Shown: positions 7,697 through 16,155, counted from the stretch's first letter. The stretch: DNA of 64,000 nucleotides from Sphaerisporangium siamense (GCF_014205275.1 NZ_JACHND010000001.1:2976001-3040000); one strand, 5' to 3'. Notes: generated by a model not told the origin, from the sequence alone. Program-made: numbers and translations.

Positions 7697-8354
7697 CGCC
7701 GAGCCGCTGATCCGGTGGGACTGGATCGGCCGCAACCTGCCGAGCATCCAGCAGCAGGCCCTCGATCATCTGATCATGGCGGTCACCCCGGTGCTGCTGG
7801 GCCTGGTCCTCGCCCTGCCGATCGGCCTGGCCTGCGCCCGCTGGCGGGCGCTCTACCAGCCGACGGTCGGGCTGATGAACGTCGTCTACTCGCTGCCGTC
7901 CCTCGTGGTGTTCATCGTGCTGCTCCCGATCACCGGGCTCGCCGAGCGCTCCACCGTGATCATCCCGTTGACGTTCTACTCGCTGGCCGTGCTGATCCCG
8001 GGCGTGGTGGACGGGCTCGCGGCCGTCCCCGACAGCGTGCGGCAGTCGGCGGTGGCCATGGGCTTCAAGCCGATGCGGCGGCTGGTGCGGGTCGAGTTGC
8101 CCATCGCGGTCCCCGTGGTCCTCGCCGGGGTGCGGGTGGCCATGGTGTCCAGCATCAGCCTCGTCAGCGTCGGCGCGCTGATCGGCCGCGGCGGGCTGGG
8201 CTACCAGTTCATCGACGGCTGGCAGCGCCAGTTCTACACGCCGATCATCGTGGGCATCGTGCTCATCGTCGTGATGGCCGTGCTCGCCGACGGGCTGATC
8301 GTCCTCGCGCAGCGCCTGCTGACGCCCTGGGCCCGCGCGAGGAGGGGCACGTGA
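7689..8354 (+). CDS. opuCB: Osmolyte ABC importer, permease subunit 1
   Basis: This 221-residue membrane protein has about five to six helices and the permease contact loop GLAAVPDSVRQSAVAMGFKP, where the ATPase docks. Conserved pieces include IGLACARWRAL and SVGALIGRGGLGYQFIDGW, typical of OpuCB/ProW-type subunits. The ATG at 7689 overlaps the ATPase stop. Its own stop overlaps the next permease through GTGA. It forms half of the transport pore in the cytoplasmic membrane. Confidence 0.9.
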   Translation: MGDAEPLIRWDWIGRNLPSIQQQALDHLIMAVTPVLLGLVLALPIGLACARWRALYQPTVGLMNVVYSLPSLVVFIVLLPITGLAERSTVIIPLTFYSLAVLIPGVVDGLAAVPDSVRQSAVAMGFKPMRRLVRVELPIAVPVVLAGVRVAMVSSISLVSVGALIGRGGLGYQFIDGWQRQFYTPIIVGIVLIVVMAVLADGLIVLAQRLLTPWARARRGT

Positions 8355-9022
8355 ACTGGCTGACCGACTTCTTCGGCGACCCGGCGAACTGGTCGGGCCC
8401 GAGCGGCATCCCCGTGCGCCTGCTGGAGCACGTCGAGTTCTCGGTGGTGGCGTTCGTCCTCGCCATGCTCGTCGCGATCCCGCTCGGGCTGCTGGCCGGG
8501 CACACCGGCCGCGGCGGCGTGTTCGTGGTCGGCGCCGCCAACGCCGCCCGCGCCCTGCCCACTCTCGGCCTCGTCGTGCTCATCGTGCTGCTGGTGGGCG
8601 TCGGCACCACCTGGCCGGTGCTCGTGCCGCTCGTCGCCCTGGCCGTCCCGCCGATCCTGGTGAACACCTACGAGGGCGTGCGGGGCGTGGACGCGGACCT
8701 GCGTGACGCCGCGTACGGCATGGGCCTGCGCGGCGGGCAGGTGCTGGTCAAGGTGGCGGTGCCGGTGGCGCTGCCGCTGATCCTGCTCGGGCTGCGCCTG
8801 GCCGCGATCCAGGTGGTGGCCACCGCCACCGTCGCCGCCTACGTCGGCCTCGGCGGGCTCGGCCGCTTCATCATCGACGGCCTCGCCACCAAGGACTTCC
8901 CCAGCGCGATCGGGGGCGCGGTGCTCGTCGCCGGGCTCGCCCTGATCGTGCAGCTCGCCTTCTCGCTGGTGCAGCGAGTGGCCGTCTCCCCGGGAGTGAG
9001 CAGGCGGGTCACGGTCCGCTAG
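8351..9022 (+). CDS. opuCD: Osmolyte ABC importer, permease subunit 2
   Basis: The second permease, 223 residues, is homologous to the first: IPLGLLAGHTGRGG, then the docking loop VRGVDADLRDAAYGMGLRGG, then VGLGGLGRFIIDGLATKDF. The GTG at 8351 overlaps the preceding stop in a GTGA. The C-terminus ends in a basic tail. With the first permease it forms the translocation channel; the binding protein follows 35 nt downstream. Confidence 0.9.
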   Translation: MNWLTDFFGDPANWSGPSGIPVRLLEHVEFSVVAFVLAMLVAIPLGLLAGHTGRGGVFVVGAANAARALPTLGLVVLIVLLVGVGTTWPVLVPLVALAVPPILVNTYEGVRGVDADLRDAAYGMGLRGGQVLVKVAVPVALPLILLGLRLAAIQVVATATVAAYVGLGGLGRFIIDGLATKDFPSAIGGAVLVAGLALIVQLAFSLVQRVAVSPGVSRRVTVR

Positions 9023-9057
9023 TCTCATTACCCCCCGAAATAGAAGGGAATTGCACG

Positions 9058-9975
9058 ATGCGGCGAATCTTCGCCACCGTGGCGGTCACGGTGGCCGCGG
9101 TGCTGACTTTGGGAGCCTGCGGCGACGGGGGGGATCCGCTCGGCACGAGCGCCAGCGTGGCGCCGACGACCTCCGGTTCCGCGTCCGCCGGCAAGGTGGT
9201 CGTGGGCTCCGCCAACTTCCCCGAGAACGTCCTGCTCGCCTCCATCTACTCCCAGGCCCTGCAGGCCAAGGGCGTCCAGGTGGAGGAGAAGTTCAACATC
9301 GGCAGCCGTGAGGTGATCATCGACCAGATCAAGTCCGGCGGGCTGACCGTCCTGCCCGAGTACAACGGCGGCCTGCTCGGCTTCATCGACCCCAAGAGCA
9401 CCGCCTCCAGCAAGGACGACGTCAACGCCGAGCTGAAGTCCAAGCTGCCCGCCGAACTGGAGATCCTGGACTCCTCCGCCGCCGAGGACAAGGACTCCCT
9501 CACGGTGACCAAGGAGGCCGCCGCCAAGCAGGGCCTGACCACCATCGAGGACCTCGCCAAGGTGGCGAAGGACTACGTGGTCGGCGGCCCGCCGGAGTTC
9601 AAGAAGCGCCGCGAGGCCCAGTTCAAGGACGTGTACGGCATCACGTTCAAGGAGTGGAAGGCGACCGGCGAGACCACGGCCGACGCCATCAAGAGCGGCG
9701 CGGTCCAGGTGGGGAACGTCTTCACGACCGACCCGAAGATCCTGATCAACGGCCTGGTGCCGCTGCAGGACCCGAAGAACGTCTTCAGCGCCCAGAACGT
9801 CACCCCGCTCGTCAACAAGGCGGGCGCCAACGACACCGTCCGCACCACCCTCAACGCCATCTCCGCCAAACTCGACACCAACGCGCTGGTCGACCTGATG
9901 AAGCGCGTCGCCGTCGACAAGGACGACCCGCCGGTCGTCGCCAAGGACTGGCTGACCAAGAACGGCCTCGCCTGA
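9058..9975 (+). CDS. opuCC: Osmolyte ABC importer, substrate-binding lipoprotein
   Basis: The N-terminus is a lipoprotein signal (MRRIFATVAVTVAAVLTLGAC) with a lipobox ending LGAC at Cys21, so the protein should sit on the outer face of the membrane. The mature part begins with a Ser/Thr/Ala-rich linker and then has the type II binding fold of glycine-betaine receptors: VVVGSANFPENVLLASIYS, LTVLPEYNGG and a C-terminal KDWLTKNGL. The ATG at 9058 lies in TTGCACGATG after an AGAAGGGAA Shine-Dalgarno. It is last in the operon, and a strong terminator follows. Confidence 0.92.
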   Translation: MRRIFATVAVTVAAVLTLGACGDGGDPLGTSASVAPTTSGSASAGKVVVGSANFPENVLLASIYSQALQAKGVQVEEKFNIGSREVIIDQIKSGGLTVLPEYNGGLLGFIDPKSTASSKDDVNAELKSKLPAELEILDSSAAEDKDSLTVTKEAAAKQGLTTIEDLAKVAKDYVVGGPPEFKKRREAQFKDVYGITFKEWKATGETTADAIKSGAVQVGNVFTTDPKILINGLVPLQDPKNVFSAQNVTPLVNKAGANDTVRTTLNAISAKLDTNALVDLMKRVAVDKDDPPVVAKDWLTKNGLA

Positions 9976-9989
9976 TCGTGGCGGTGGAC

Positions 9990-10022
9990 GGACCCCTCGC
10001 GGAGCTCCTCCGCGAGGGGTCC
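9990..10022 (+). terminator. Rho-independent-type terminator of the opuC operon
   Basis: GGACCCCTCGCGGAG and CTCCGCGAGGGGTCC are perfect 15-bp arms around a 3-nt loop, beginning 14 nt after the binding-protein stop. There is no long T-run, as is usual in actinomycetes. Confidence 0.85.
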
Positions 10023-10062
10023 TCCGTCTCACGGCGGGCGCGGCCGGTGGTAGGAGTGGGCC

Positions 10063-10542
10063 ATGAACGAGTTCACGGAGGCGATGCGGCAGCTCGCCGC
10101 GGGAGTGGCCGTGGTCACCGTGCGGGACGGGCGTGACGACATCGGCACCACCGTCACCACCTTCTCCTCCCTCTCCGCGGACCCGCCCATGGTGCTGCTC
10201 AGCCTGACCGCCTCCGGCTACCTGTGCGAGGTGCTGCTGCGCCAGGACCGCTGGGCGGCCAGCCTGCTGTCCGGCGGGCAGGCCGTGGTGGCGAGCCGTT
10301 TCGCCACGCCGGGACGCCCGAGCGCGCGCCTGCTGGTCGCCGGCACGCCGCACCACCGGGGACGCCACACCGGGGCGTTCGTCATCGACGGTGGCGTGGC
10401 CGCGCTGGAGGCGGAGACGGCCCGCGTCATCCCGGCGGGCGACCACACCGTGTTCCTGGCCCAGGTGCTCGGCGTGGATTACGTCGAGCCGTCCCAGGCC
10501 CCCCTGGTCCGCATGCGGGGCCGGTACCGGGCCGTCACCTGA
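10063..10542 (+). CDS. Flavin reductase-like, FMN-binding split-barrel protein
   Basis: This 159-residue protein fits the flavin reductase-like domain. MRQLAAGVAVVTVRDG opens the barrel, TTVTTFSSLSADPPMVLLSL is the classic FMN-contact region, and CEVLLRQDRWAASLLS follows. These enzymes reduce FMN/FAD with NAD(P)H, usually to feed a partner monooxygenase. No monooxygenase is adjacent, so the partner is unknown. The ATG at 10063 is a clear start. The gene is monocistronic between a terminator and the phosphate permease. Confidence 0.85.
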   Translation: MNEFTEAMRQLAAGVAVVTVRDGRDDIGTTVTTFSSLSADPPMVLLSLTASGYLCEVLLRQDRWAASLLSGGQAVVASRFATPGRPSARLLVAGTPHHRGRHTGAFVIDGGVAALEAETARVIPAGDHTVFLAQVLGVDYVEPSQAPLVRMRGRYRAVT

Positions 10543-10663
10543 CCGGTGACCTCCTGGAAGTCACCTGACGGGCGGCCTCCCGGGAAGTGGCGCGATGCCC
10601 ACACGCCGATGAATTTCACAAGCCGGGGGATTAGATCGAGGCAGGCGTGTCAGAGGTCGCGGT

Positions 10664-11818
10664 ATGGACGCGAACACCGTGCTACTCGCAGTCGTCGTCG
10701 TCACGGCTCTGGCCTTCGACTTCACCAACGGTTTCCATGACACGGCCAACGCCATGGCCACGTCCATCGCGACCGGCGCCCTCCGCCCCAAGATCGCCGT
10801 CGCCCTGTCGGCGGTGCTGAACTTCGCCGGCGCGTTCCTGTCCCTGAAGGTCGCCGCGACGATCGCGACCGGCATCGTCGAGACCGGCGCCATCACGCTC
10901 ACCGTGGTGTTCGCCGGCCTGGTCGGCGGGCTGGCCTGGAACCTCCTCACCTGGTACTTCGGCATCCCGTCGAGTTCCTCGCACGCGCTGATCGGCGGGG
11001 TCGTCGGCGCCACGCTGATCGCCGCGGGATCCTCGGCGGTCAAGAGCGCCGCGATCGTCGCCAAGGTGCTGATCCCCGCGCTGCTCGCGCCGCTCGCGGC
11101 CGTCCTCGTCGCCACGGTGGGCACGTACCTGGTGTACGCGCTGACGAGGAACGTCGCGGACGGCGTGCGCCGCCGGGGTTACCGGTACGGCCAGATCGGC
11201 TCGGCCTCGCTGGTGTCGCTCGCGCACGGCACCAACGACGCCCAGAAGACCATGGGCGTCATCACGCTGGCGCTGATCACCGCGGGCGCGATCGGCAAGG
11301 AGGCGGGCACCCCGCTGTGGGTGATCGCGTCCAGCGCCACGGCCATCGCGGCCGGCACCTGGATCGGCGGCTGGCGTGTCATCCGCACGCTGGGCAAGGG
11401 TCTCACCGAGATCGAGACCCCGCAGGGGTTCGCGGCGGAGAGCTCGTCGGCCGCCGTCATCCTGGCCTCTTCCCACTTCGGTTTCCCGCTGTCCACGACG
11501 CACGTCTGCACCGGCTCGGTCATCGGCTCCGGGCTCGGCAGGCGGCTGGCCGAGGTCCGCTGGGGCGTGGCCACCCGCATGGTCACCGCCTGGCTCCTCA
11601 CGCTGCCGGCCGCCGCGCTCGTCGGCGCGCTGGCCTGGGGCGGCGCCGACCTGATCGGCGGCGCGGCCGGGGTCACCGTGGTGTTCGCGGTCACGCTGAT
11701 CCTGTCCGGCGCCCTCTACCTGGCCTCGCGCCGCGCCCCGGTGCACGCGGGGAACGTCAACGACGACTGGGCCGGAGGCGTGGCCTCCGCCCCGGCCGTG
11801 AAGGGAGGCGTCGCGTGA
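10664..11818 (+). CDS. pit: Inorganic phosphate permease, Pit family
   Basis: A 384-residue integral membrane protein with both PiT signature repeats: FDFTNGFHDTANAMATSIAT near the N-terminus and SLAHGTNDAQKTMGVI in the middle. GIPSSSSHALIGG and FPLSTTHVCTGSVIG are the matching second motifs of each half. It imports phosphate, usually as a metal-phosphate complex driven by protons. About ten hydrophobic segments are visible. The ATG at 10664 reads DANTVLLAV. It overlaps the following small membrane-protein gene by GTGA. No phoU-like partner is seen. Confidence 0.93.
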   Translation: MDANTVLLAVVVVTALAFDFTNGFHDTANAMATSIATGALRPKIAVALSAVLNFAGAFLSLKVAATIATGIVETGAITLTVVFAGLVGGLAWNLLTWYFGIPSSSSHALIGGVVGATLIAAGSSAVKSAAIVAKVLIPALLAPLAAVLVATVGTYLVYALTRNVADGVRRRGYRYGQIGSASLVSLAHGTNDAQKTMGVITLALITAGAIGKEAGTPLWVIASSATAIAAGTWIGGWRVIRTLGKGLTEIETPQGFAAESSSAAVILASSHFGFPLSTTHVCTGSVIGSGLGRRLAEVRWGVATRMVTAWLLTLPAAALVGALAWGGADLIGGAAGVTVVFAVTLILSGALYLASRRAPVHAGNVNDDWAGGVASAPAVKGGVA

Positions 11819-12018
11819 CCGAGTACATCGACCTCGACGCGCTGTGGAAGGTGCTCGTGGCCGCGCTGCTCGCCGGCGCGGGCCTGGTCGCCGTCTACTC
11901 GCTGGCCCTGGTGGGCCTGGCGAACGGCCGCGCCGCCGGCCGCGTGGCCGCCGGCCTGTGCTTCCTGGTGGTGGCCGCGGGCCTCGTCCTCGGCCTGTAC
12001 GTCATGCTCGCCAAGTGA
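11815..12018 (+). CDS. Small two-helix membrane protein in the pit operon
   Basis: A 67-residue protein with two hydrophobic helices, LVAALLAGAGLVAVYSLALV and VAAGLCFLVVAAGLVLGLYV, joined by a short basic loop. The GTG start overlaps the pit stop by 4 nt (GTGA), so it is translated with the permease. The function is unknown; coupling suggests it helps assemble or regulate the Pit transporter. Confidence 0.75.
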   Translation: MTEYIDLDALWKVLVAALLAGAGLVAVYSLALVGLANGRAAGRVAAGLCFLVVAAGLVLGLYVMLAK

Positions 12019-12023
12019 TCGCG

Positions 12024-12079
12024 GGGAACGGCCCCCGCCTCGCGGACGCCGGCCGGCGTTCTCCGGCCGGGGGGTTCCT
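12024..12079 (+). terminator. Probable terminator hairpin after the pit operon
   Basis: GGAAC/GTTCC and CCCCC/GGGGG segments can pair across this stretch. Inside it lies a perfect 14-bp palindrome, ACGCCGGCCGGCGT (12046-12059). The exact fold is uncertain. Confidence 0.45.
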
Positions 12080-12099
12080 GCGGGGTAATCTGGAGGTGT

Positions 12100-12113
12100 A
12101 ATGTCTAGGTTAT
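12100..12113. promoter_or_regulatory. Rrf2-box copy 1, at the Rrf2 start
   Basis: AATGTCTAGGTTAT runs into the ATG of the Rrf2 gene. It matches the element at 12646-12659 at 11 of 14 positions (AAYGTCTAGRTTWT). The repetition on both sides of the regulator gene suggests a binding site of the regulator itself. Confidence 0.5.
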
Positions 12114-12594
12114 GCGGATGGGTGAAGGGGTCGAGTGGGCGGTGCACTGCTGCCTGACGCTCGGCTGGCTCGGGGACGACCAGCCGGTGCCGACCGCCAA
12201 GCTCGCCGCGGGCTACGAACTGCCCCCCGCCTACCTGAACAAGCAGTTGCAGGCGCTGGTCCGCGCCGGCATCCTCACCTCCACGGCCGGGGCGCGTGGC
12301 GGCTTCCGGCTGGGACGTCCGCTGGACAAGATCACGCTGCTGGACGTGGTGGCGGCGATCGAGGGGCCGGACGAGGCGTTCCAGTGCACCGAGATCCGCC
12401 AGCGCGGCTCGGGGGCCGAATCGCCCGCGCGCAGCTTCCTCGCGCCGTGCGCGGTCGCGACCGCGATGCGCAAGGCGGAGCTGGCCTATCGCCGCGCGCT
12501 GGCGGCGCAGACCCTGGCCGAGGTCAAGGGGGCGGCTGAGCGGCACGTGCCGCGCCTGGGGGACTCCGTCCGGCGCTGGTACGGGCGCGGCTGA
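12112..12594 (+). CDS. Rrf2-family transcriptional regulator
   Basis: A 160-residue protein with the Rrf2 winged helix: VEWAVHCCLTLGWL, then LAAGYELPPAYLNKQLQALV, then LTSTAGARGGFRLGRPLDKI. A C-terminal segment has Cys in FQCTEIRQRG and APCAVATAM, so two of the three Cys typical of iron-sulfur Rrf2 proteins are present and the third is missing; Fe-S sensing is uncertain. The ATG at 12112 is used; a second in-frame ATG is two codons on. The gene precedes an AhpD-like enzyme, and both have the same 14-bp element at their start regions, so this regulator probably controls itself and that gene. Confidence 0.88.
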   Translation: MRMGEGVEWAVHCCLTLGWLGDDQPVPTAKLAAGYELPPAYLNKQLQALVRAGILTSTAGARGGFRLGRPLDKITLLDVVAAIEGPDEAFQCTEIRQRGSGAESPARSFLAPCAVATAMRKAELAYRRALAAQTLAEVKGAAERHVPRLGDSVRRWYGRG

Positions 12595-12645
12595 GATCGC
12601 GTGGGAGGGGAGCGGGGGACACGCAGGTCGTGAAACTGGATATGA

Positions 12646-12659
12646 AACGTCTAGATTTT
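12646..12659. promoter_or_regulatory. Rrf2-box copy 2, upstream of the AhpD-like gene
   Basis: AACGTCTAGATTTT is the second copy of the element found at the Rrf2 start. It lies 170 bp upstream of the AhpD-like start codon. The core GTCTAG is identical in both copies. Confidence 0.5.
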
Positions 12660-12829
12660 GGCCGGACGCGCACGTCACGAAGTCCGAGCGGATGATCGCG
12701 GACCACGGGCGGCGGGGGCGGCCGTCCCGGTATGGCCCTTGTGGCGCCCGCGCCGCGCGGGAACACGTCCGTATGGCGGTTCCGCCGTACGGCACACCGA
12801 CCGAACCACCGATGACAGGAGACACGACA

Positions 12830-13300
12830 ATGCAGCCACGCATGGACAACTTCGCCAAGATCGCCGCCGAGGGCTACCGCGCGATGCAGGCCGTCGAGGC
12901 GTACCTCGGGCGCAGCGAGGTCCCCGACAGCCTGCTGGAGCTGGTGCGGATCCGGGCCAGCCAGATCAACGGCTGCGGGTTCTGCCTGGACATGCACCAC
13001 CACACCGCCAAGCGCGCCGGCGAGACCGACGAGCGGCTCTTCGCCGTCGCCGGATGGCGCGAGGCGCCGTACTACACCTCGGAGGAGCGCGCGGCCCTCG
13101 CCCTGACCGAGGCCGTCACCCGGCTCGCCGACGGTGAGGGCGTCCCCGACGCGGTGTGGGACGACGCGGCCGACAACTTCGACGAGAAGTCGCTGGCCGC
13201 CCTGGTGGTCGCCATCGCCCAGATCAACTCCTGGAACCGCATCAACGTCACGATCCGCTCGGTCGCCGGCTCCCACCGCCACGCGGTCGCCGCGTCCTGA
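12830..13300 (+). CDS. AhpD-like carboxymuconolactone decarboxylase-family protein
   Basis: The 156-residue protein carries the AhpD-type redox motif NGCGFCLDMHHHTAKRAGET, with CxxC and the downstream His. In AhpD this pair relays electrons to peroxide reduction. It opens with QPRMDNFAKIAAEGYRAMQA and has the family segment EERAALALTEAVT. The ATG at 12830 follows an ACAGGAGACACGACA ribosome site. The 230-bp leader from the Rrf2 gene holds the second Rrf2 box. A thiol-dependent antioxidant role is inferred from the motif and the Rrf2 link; the substrate is unknown. Confidence 0.88.
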   Translation: MQPRMDNFAKIAAEGYRAMQAVEAYLGRSEVPDSLLELVRIRASQINGCGFCLDMHHHTAKRAGETDERLFAVAGWREAPYYTSEERAALALTEAVTRLADGEGVPDAVWDDAADNFDEKSLAALVVAIAQINSWNRINVTIRSVAGSHRHAVAAS

Positions 13301-13308
13301 CCCGTGAC

Positions 13309-13337
13309 GGCCCGCGCCCCGGCCGAGGGCGCGGGCC
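13309..13337. terminator. Bidirectional terminator between convergent genes
   Basis: GGCCCGCGCCC and GGGCGCGGGCC form perfect 11-bp arms around a 7-nt loop, between the AhpD-like gene and the end of the MarR gene. It can end transcription from both sides. Confidence 0.75.
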
Positions 13338-13340
13338 GGC

Positions 13341-13811
13341 TCATTGGTAGCCGAACCAGCCGGGGACGTCCAGGCGGAACACGTCGTGCGGGGTGAGGGT
13401 GCGCAGGTCGGCCTCCATGGCGCGCAGGCGGTCCTCGCCGATGGTCTCGGCCCAGCGGGCGCGCAGGGCGTCGAAGACGCGGGCCGAGCGGGCCAGGCTG
13501 TCGGCGCCGCGGGCGGTGAGCCGGACGACCTTGCGGCGGGCGTCGTCCGGGTCGGCGGCGCGCTCGACGTAGCCGAGGCGCTCCAGCGTGTCGACGGTCT
13601 TGCCGGCGGCCTGCTTGGAGACGCCGAGCCTGCGGCCGAGGTCGGCGGCGGTCGTGCCGCGCACGCCGATGGCCTGCATGACGAACCCGTGCATCGGCCG
13701 TAGATCAGGATGGCCCTGGCGGGCCAGCTCGGCGTGCAGCTCGTCGATCAGCGTGCGAAAGCCCAGGAAGAGCCGCAGCGGCAGCTCGAAGCCGGGAGGG
13801 TCGCTTGACAC
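13341..13811 (-). CDS. MarR-family transcriptional regulator
   Basis: A 156-residue winged-helix protein: LDELHAEL-type helix (LIDELHAELARQGH), then TTAADLGRRLGVSKQAAGKT recognition region and the wing ERAADPDDARRKVVRLTARG. MarR dimers repress until a small aromatic ligand or oxidant binds. The GTG at 13811 is favoured over a TTG at 13820, because GAGG lies 9 nt before the GTG but touches the TTG. It is divergent from a cupin gene; a perfect palindrome lies between them. The target is likely the cupin gene. Confidence 0.88.
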   Translation of the reverse strand: MSSDPPGFELPLRLFLGFRTLIDELHAELARQGHPDLRPMHGFVMQAIGVRGTTAADLGRRLGVSKQAAGKTVDTLERLGYVERAADPDDARRKVVRLTARGADSLARSARVFDALRARWAETIGEDRLRAMEADLRTLTPHDVFRLDVPGWFGYQ

Positions 13812-13834
13812 GATGGACAACCTCGTTCACTATC

Positions 13835-13853
13835 TAGACAACCACATTGTCTA
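13835..13853. promoter_or_regulatory. Palindromic operator between marR and the cupin gene
   Basis: TAGACAA-CCACA-TTGTCTA has perfect 7-bp arms and a 5-bp spacer. Its position between two divergent starts, and its AT-rich symmetric form, are typical of MarR operators. A repressor bound here would shut both genes. Confidence 0.7.
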
Positions 13854-13871
13854 TTGTACGAGGAGCACCCC

Positions 13872-14279
13872 GTGCCCGTCATCCGTCATGCGCAAAGCCG
13901 CAGGACCGAAACCCCCAACGCCGTCATGACCACCTACGCCTCGCCCACCCAGGGCGGCACCGGCCTGTCGCTGTGGCGCGTCGAGATGGAGGCCGGCCAG
14001 TCGGGGCCGGCGCACGCGTTCGACGCCGAGCTGGTGTGGACCGTGCTGTCCGGGGAGGGCGCCGTCGAGGTCGGCGCCGAGAGCTTCACGATCATGCCCG
14101 GCGACACCGTGGTGCTGCCCGCGGACGTGCCGCGCCGGCTGTCCACCGGCTCCGGCCTCACCCTGGTCGCCGCCGCGCCCGCCGGCGCCCGCGCCTACAC
14201 CACGGAGGGCGCGCCGGACGTGCCCCGGGCGTGCGCCGCGCCGGAGGGGGACATGCTGCTGCCCGCCTGGATGGCCTAG
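13872..14279 (+). CDS. Cupin-domain protein
   Basis: A 135-residue single cupin. The two conserved motifs are recognisable: AHAFDAELVWTVLSGEGAVE, then FTIMPGDTVVLPADVPRRLS. The usual metal-binding His residues are few, so it may be a ligand-binding rather than a catalytic cupin. The GTG at 13872 is preferred because GAGGAG lies 6 nt upstream; an in-frame TTG at 13854 would lie in the operator. It is divergent from marR and probably under its control. Confidence 0.8.
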   Translation: MPVIRHAQSRRTETPNAVMTTYASPTQGGTGLSLWRVEMEAGQSGPAHAFDAELVWTVLSGEGAVEVGAESFTIMPGDTVVLPADVPRRLSTGSGLTLVAAAPAGARAYTTEGAPDVPRACAAPEGDMLLPAWMA

Positions 14280-14371
14280 GCGCAGGGGACGCGAACCGTC
14301 CACCGCCTCGCCGGCCCGGTTCCGTTGGCGGCCCGTTCACCACTGCGGCAGGAGGACGGTTCACCGCCCCG

Positions 14372-16063
14372 TCAGCGGATGGTCCACCACCCCGGGAGCA
14401 TCAGGGGCCCGTAGGCCGGCAGCCCCAGCTCGGCGGTCAGCCGCGTCAGCGGGCCCCACGCCTCCAGGCGGACCCGCGTCAGCGCGGCGGCCCGGTCCTC
14501 GCTGGACTCGGCCGGGCGCAGGCGCTCCAAGGGGTGGACGCGCGGGTAGGTGCGCACCGGGGCGTTCTTGGGGAGGCCCGCCCGGCTCCTGGCCAGGTCG
14601 ACGGCGTCCTCCAGGCCGCCGAGCCGGTCGACCAGGCCGCTGTCGCAGGCGTCGGCGCCCGTCCAGACCCGGCCGCGCGCCAGGTCGTGGGCGCGCTCGC
14701 GGTCGATGCCCCGGCCCTCGGCGACCTTGCCCACGAAGTCGTCGTAGATGCGGTCCAGCCAGGTGTTGACCCGCGCCCACTGCGCCTCGGAGTAGGAGCG
14801 GCTCGGCGAGAACATGCCCGAGTTGGCGCCGACGTCGACCGACTCGGAGGTGATGCCGGCCCGGCCGAGCAGCCCGGCCAGGGACGGCTTGCCGCCGAAC
14901 ACGCCGATCGAACCGGTGAGCGTGCCCGGCTGGGACACGATCACGTCGGCCGCCATCGAGACGAAGTAGCCGCCCGAGGCCGCCAGGTCGCCCATCGAGA
15001 TGATCACCGGCTTGCCGGCCTTGCGGGTCAGCACGACCTCGCGCCAGATGACGTCCGAGGCGACGTACGACCCGCCGGGGCTGTCGACGCGGAAGACGAC
15101 GGCCTTGACCGCGTCGTCCTTGCGGGCGGCGCGGAAGGCGGCGCTGATCGTGTCCGAGCCCATGGCGCCCCCGCCGCCGAGAGGGCTGCGCCCGCTGCGG
15201 CCGAGGCGGATCGCGCCGTTGCCGTGGATCAGCGCCACGACGCGCTCGCCGGGGTGGGGCAGCTTGCCGGAGATCGGCCCCTTGGCGTACCGCGAGACGT
15301 ACAGCAGGAGGTCGCCGTCCTCGCGGATCTCGTCGTAGACCTCGTCCCGGTAGGCGAGCCGGTCGACCAGCCCGGCCTCCAGGGCCTCGGCGCCGATGAA
15401 CGGCCCCTGGTCGATGAGCTCGCGCACGCGCTCGGGCGCGAGGCCGCGTCCCTCGGCGACGCCGGCGACGATCTGCTCGATGACCGACTCGGCGATCCGC
15501 TCGGCGGACTCGCGGTGCGCCTCGGTCATGTGGTCCTGGGTGAAGGTGTTGGCCGCGGTCTTGTACTCGTGCCGCTGGCCGATCTGGTAGTCGACGCCGA
15601 GCTTGCCGAGCGCGTTCTTCACGAAGCGCTGCTCCAGGCTGACGCCGGTCAGCCCGACGTCACCCGAGGGCTGCAGGTAGACCTTCTCGAAGGCGCTGGC
15701 CAGGTAGTACGGCACGGTGCCCGCGCCGAACTCGCCGAACGTCTCGCCGAAGGCCACGGTCATCTTGCCGGCGGCCCGGAGCTGGACGACCGCCGTGCGC
15801 AGCTCCTGCACCATGGCCAGCCCGATGGGACGCCCGCCGATCTTGACGACGAGGCCCTTGACCCGGGGGTCCCTGCGCGCGCGGCGCAGGCCCTCCAGCA
15901 CGTCGGCGAAACGGGTCTTGCGCATGGACAGGATGGCGCCCAGCGGATCGGACGGGGGGCCCTCGGTGAGACCCTCGGTCAGGTCGAGTTCAAGGATCAA
16001 GGGGGCCGTGCGTCGCTGCCGGAACCGGTCGACCGATTCCATGATCGCCTTAGTCGCGTCCAT
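14372..16063 (-). CDS. sppA: Signal peptide peptidase SppA, 67K type
   Basis: A 563-residue protein made of two S49 peptidase domains, as in E. coli SppA. The catalytic Lys is seen in GQRHEYKTAANTFT and the Ser in MGDLAASGGYFVSMAAD. SppA clips remnant signal peptides and some membrane protein segments. The start DATKAIMESVDRF lacks a transmembrane helix, unlike E. coli SppA, so this form may be peripheral. The ATG at 16063 is the first good start. It is transcribed in the same direction as glgB, 92 nt downstream of that gene's end. Confidence 0.92.
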   Translation of the reverse strand: MDATKAIMESVDRFRQRRTAPLILELDLTEGLTEGPPSDPLGAILSMRKTRFADVLEGLRRARRDPRVKGLVVKIGGRPIGLAMVQELRTAVVQLRAAGKMTVAFGETFGEFGAGTVPYYLASAFEKVYLQPSGDVGLTGVSLEQRFVKNALGKLGVDYQIGQRHEYKTAANTFTQDHMTEAHRESAERIAESVIEQIVAGVAEGRGLAPERVRELIDQGPFIGAEALEAGLVDRLAYRDEVYDEIREDGDLLLYVSRYAKGPISGKLPHPGERVVALIHGNGAIRLGRSGRSPLGGGGAMGSDTISAAFRAARKDDAVKAVVFRVDSPGGSYVASDVIWREVVLTRKAGKPVIISMGDLAASGGYFVSMAADVIVSQPGTLTGSIGVFGGKPSLAGLLGRAGITSESVDVGANSGMFSPSRSYSEAQWARVNTWLDRIYDDFVGKVAEGRGIDRERAHDLARGRVWTGADACDSGLVDRLGGLEDAVDLARSRAGLPKNAPVRTYPRVHPLERLRPAESSEDRAAALTRVRLEAWGPLTRLTAELGLPAYGPLMLPGWWTIR

Positions 16064-16155
16064 AGCGACACCCTAGGCGACGTTTCCGGTAAAGAGGCGC
16101 AGGCTTTTCCCGGGGCGGGACGCGAGGCCGCCCCAGGACGGCCGATGAGCGAGGT

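Noticed and set aside
10545-10565. GGTGAC/GTCACC inverted repeat after the flavin reductase gene
   Set aside because: The stem is only 6 bp with a 9-nt loop; too weak to call a terminator.
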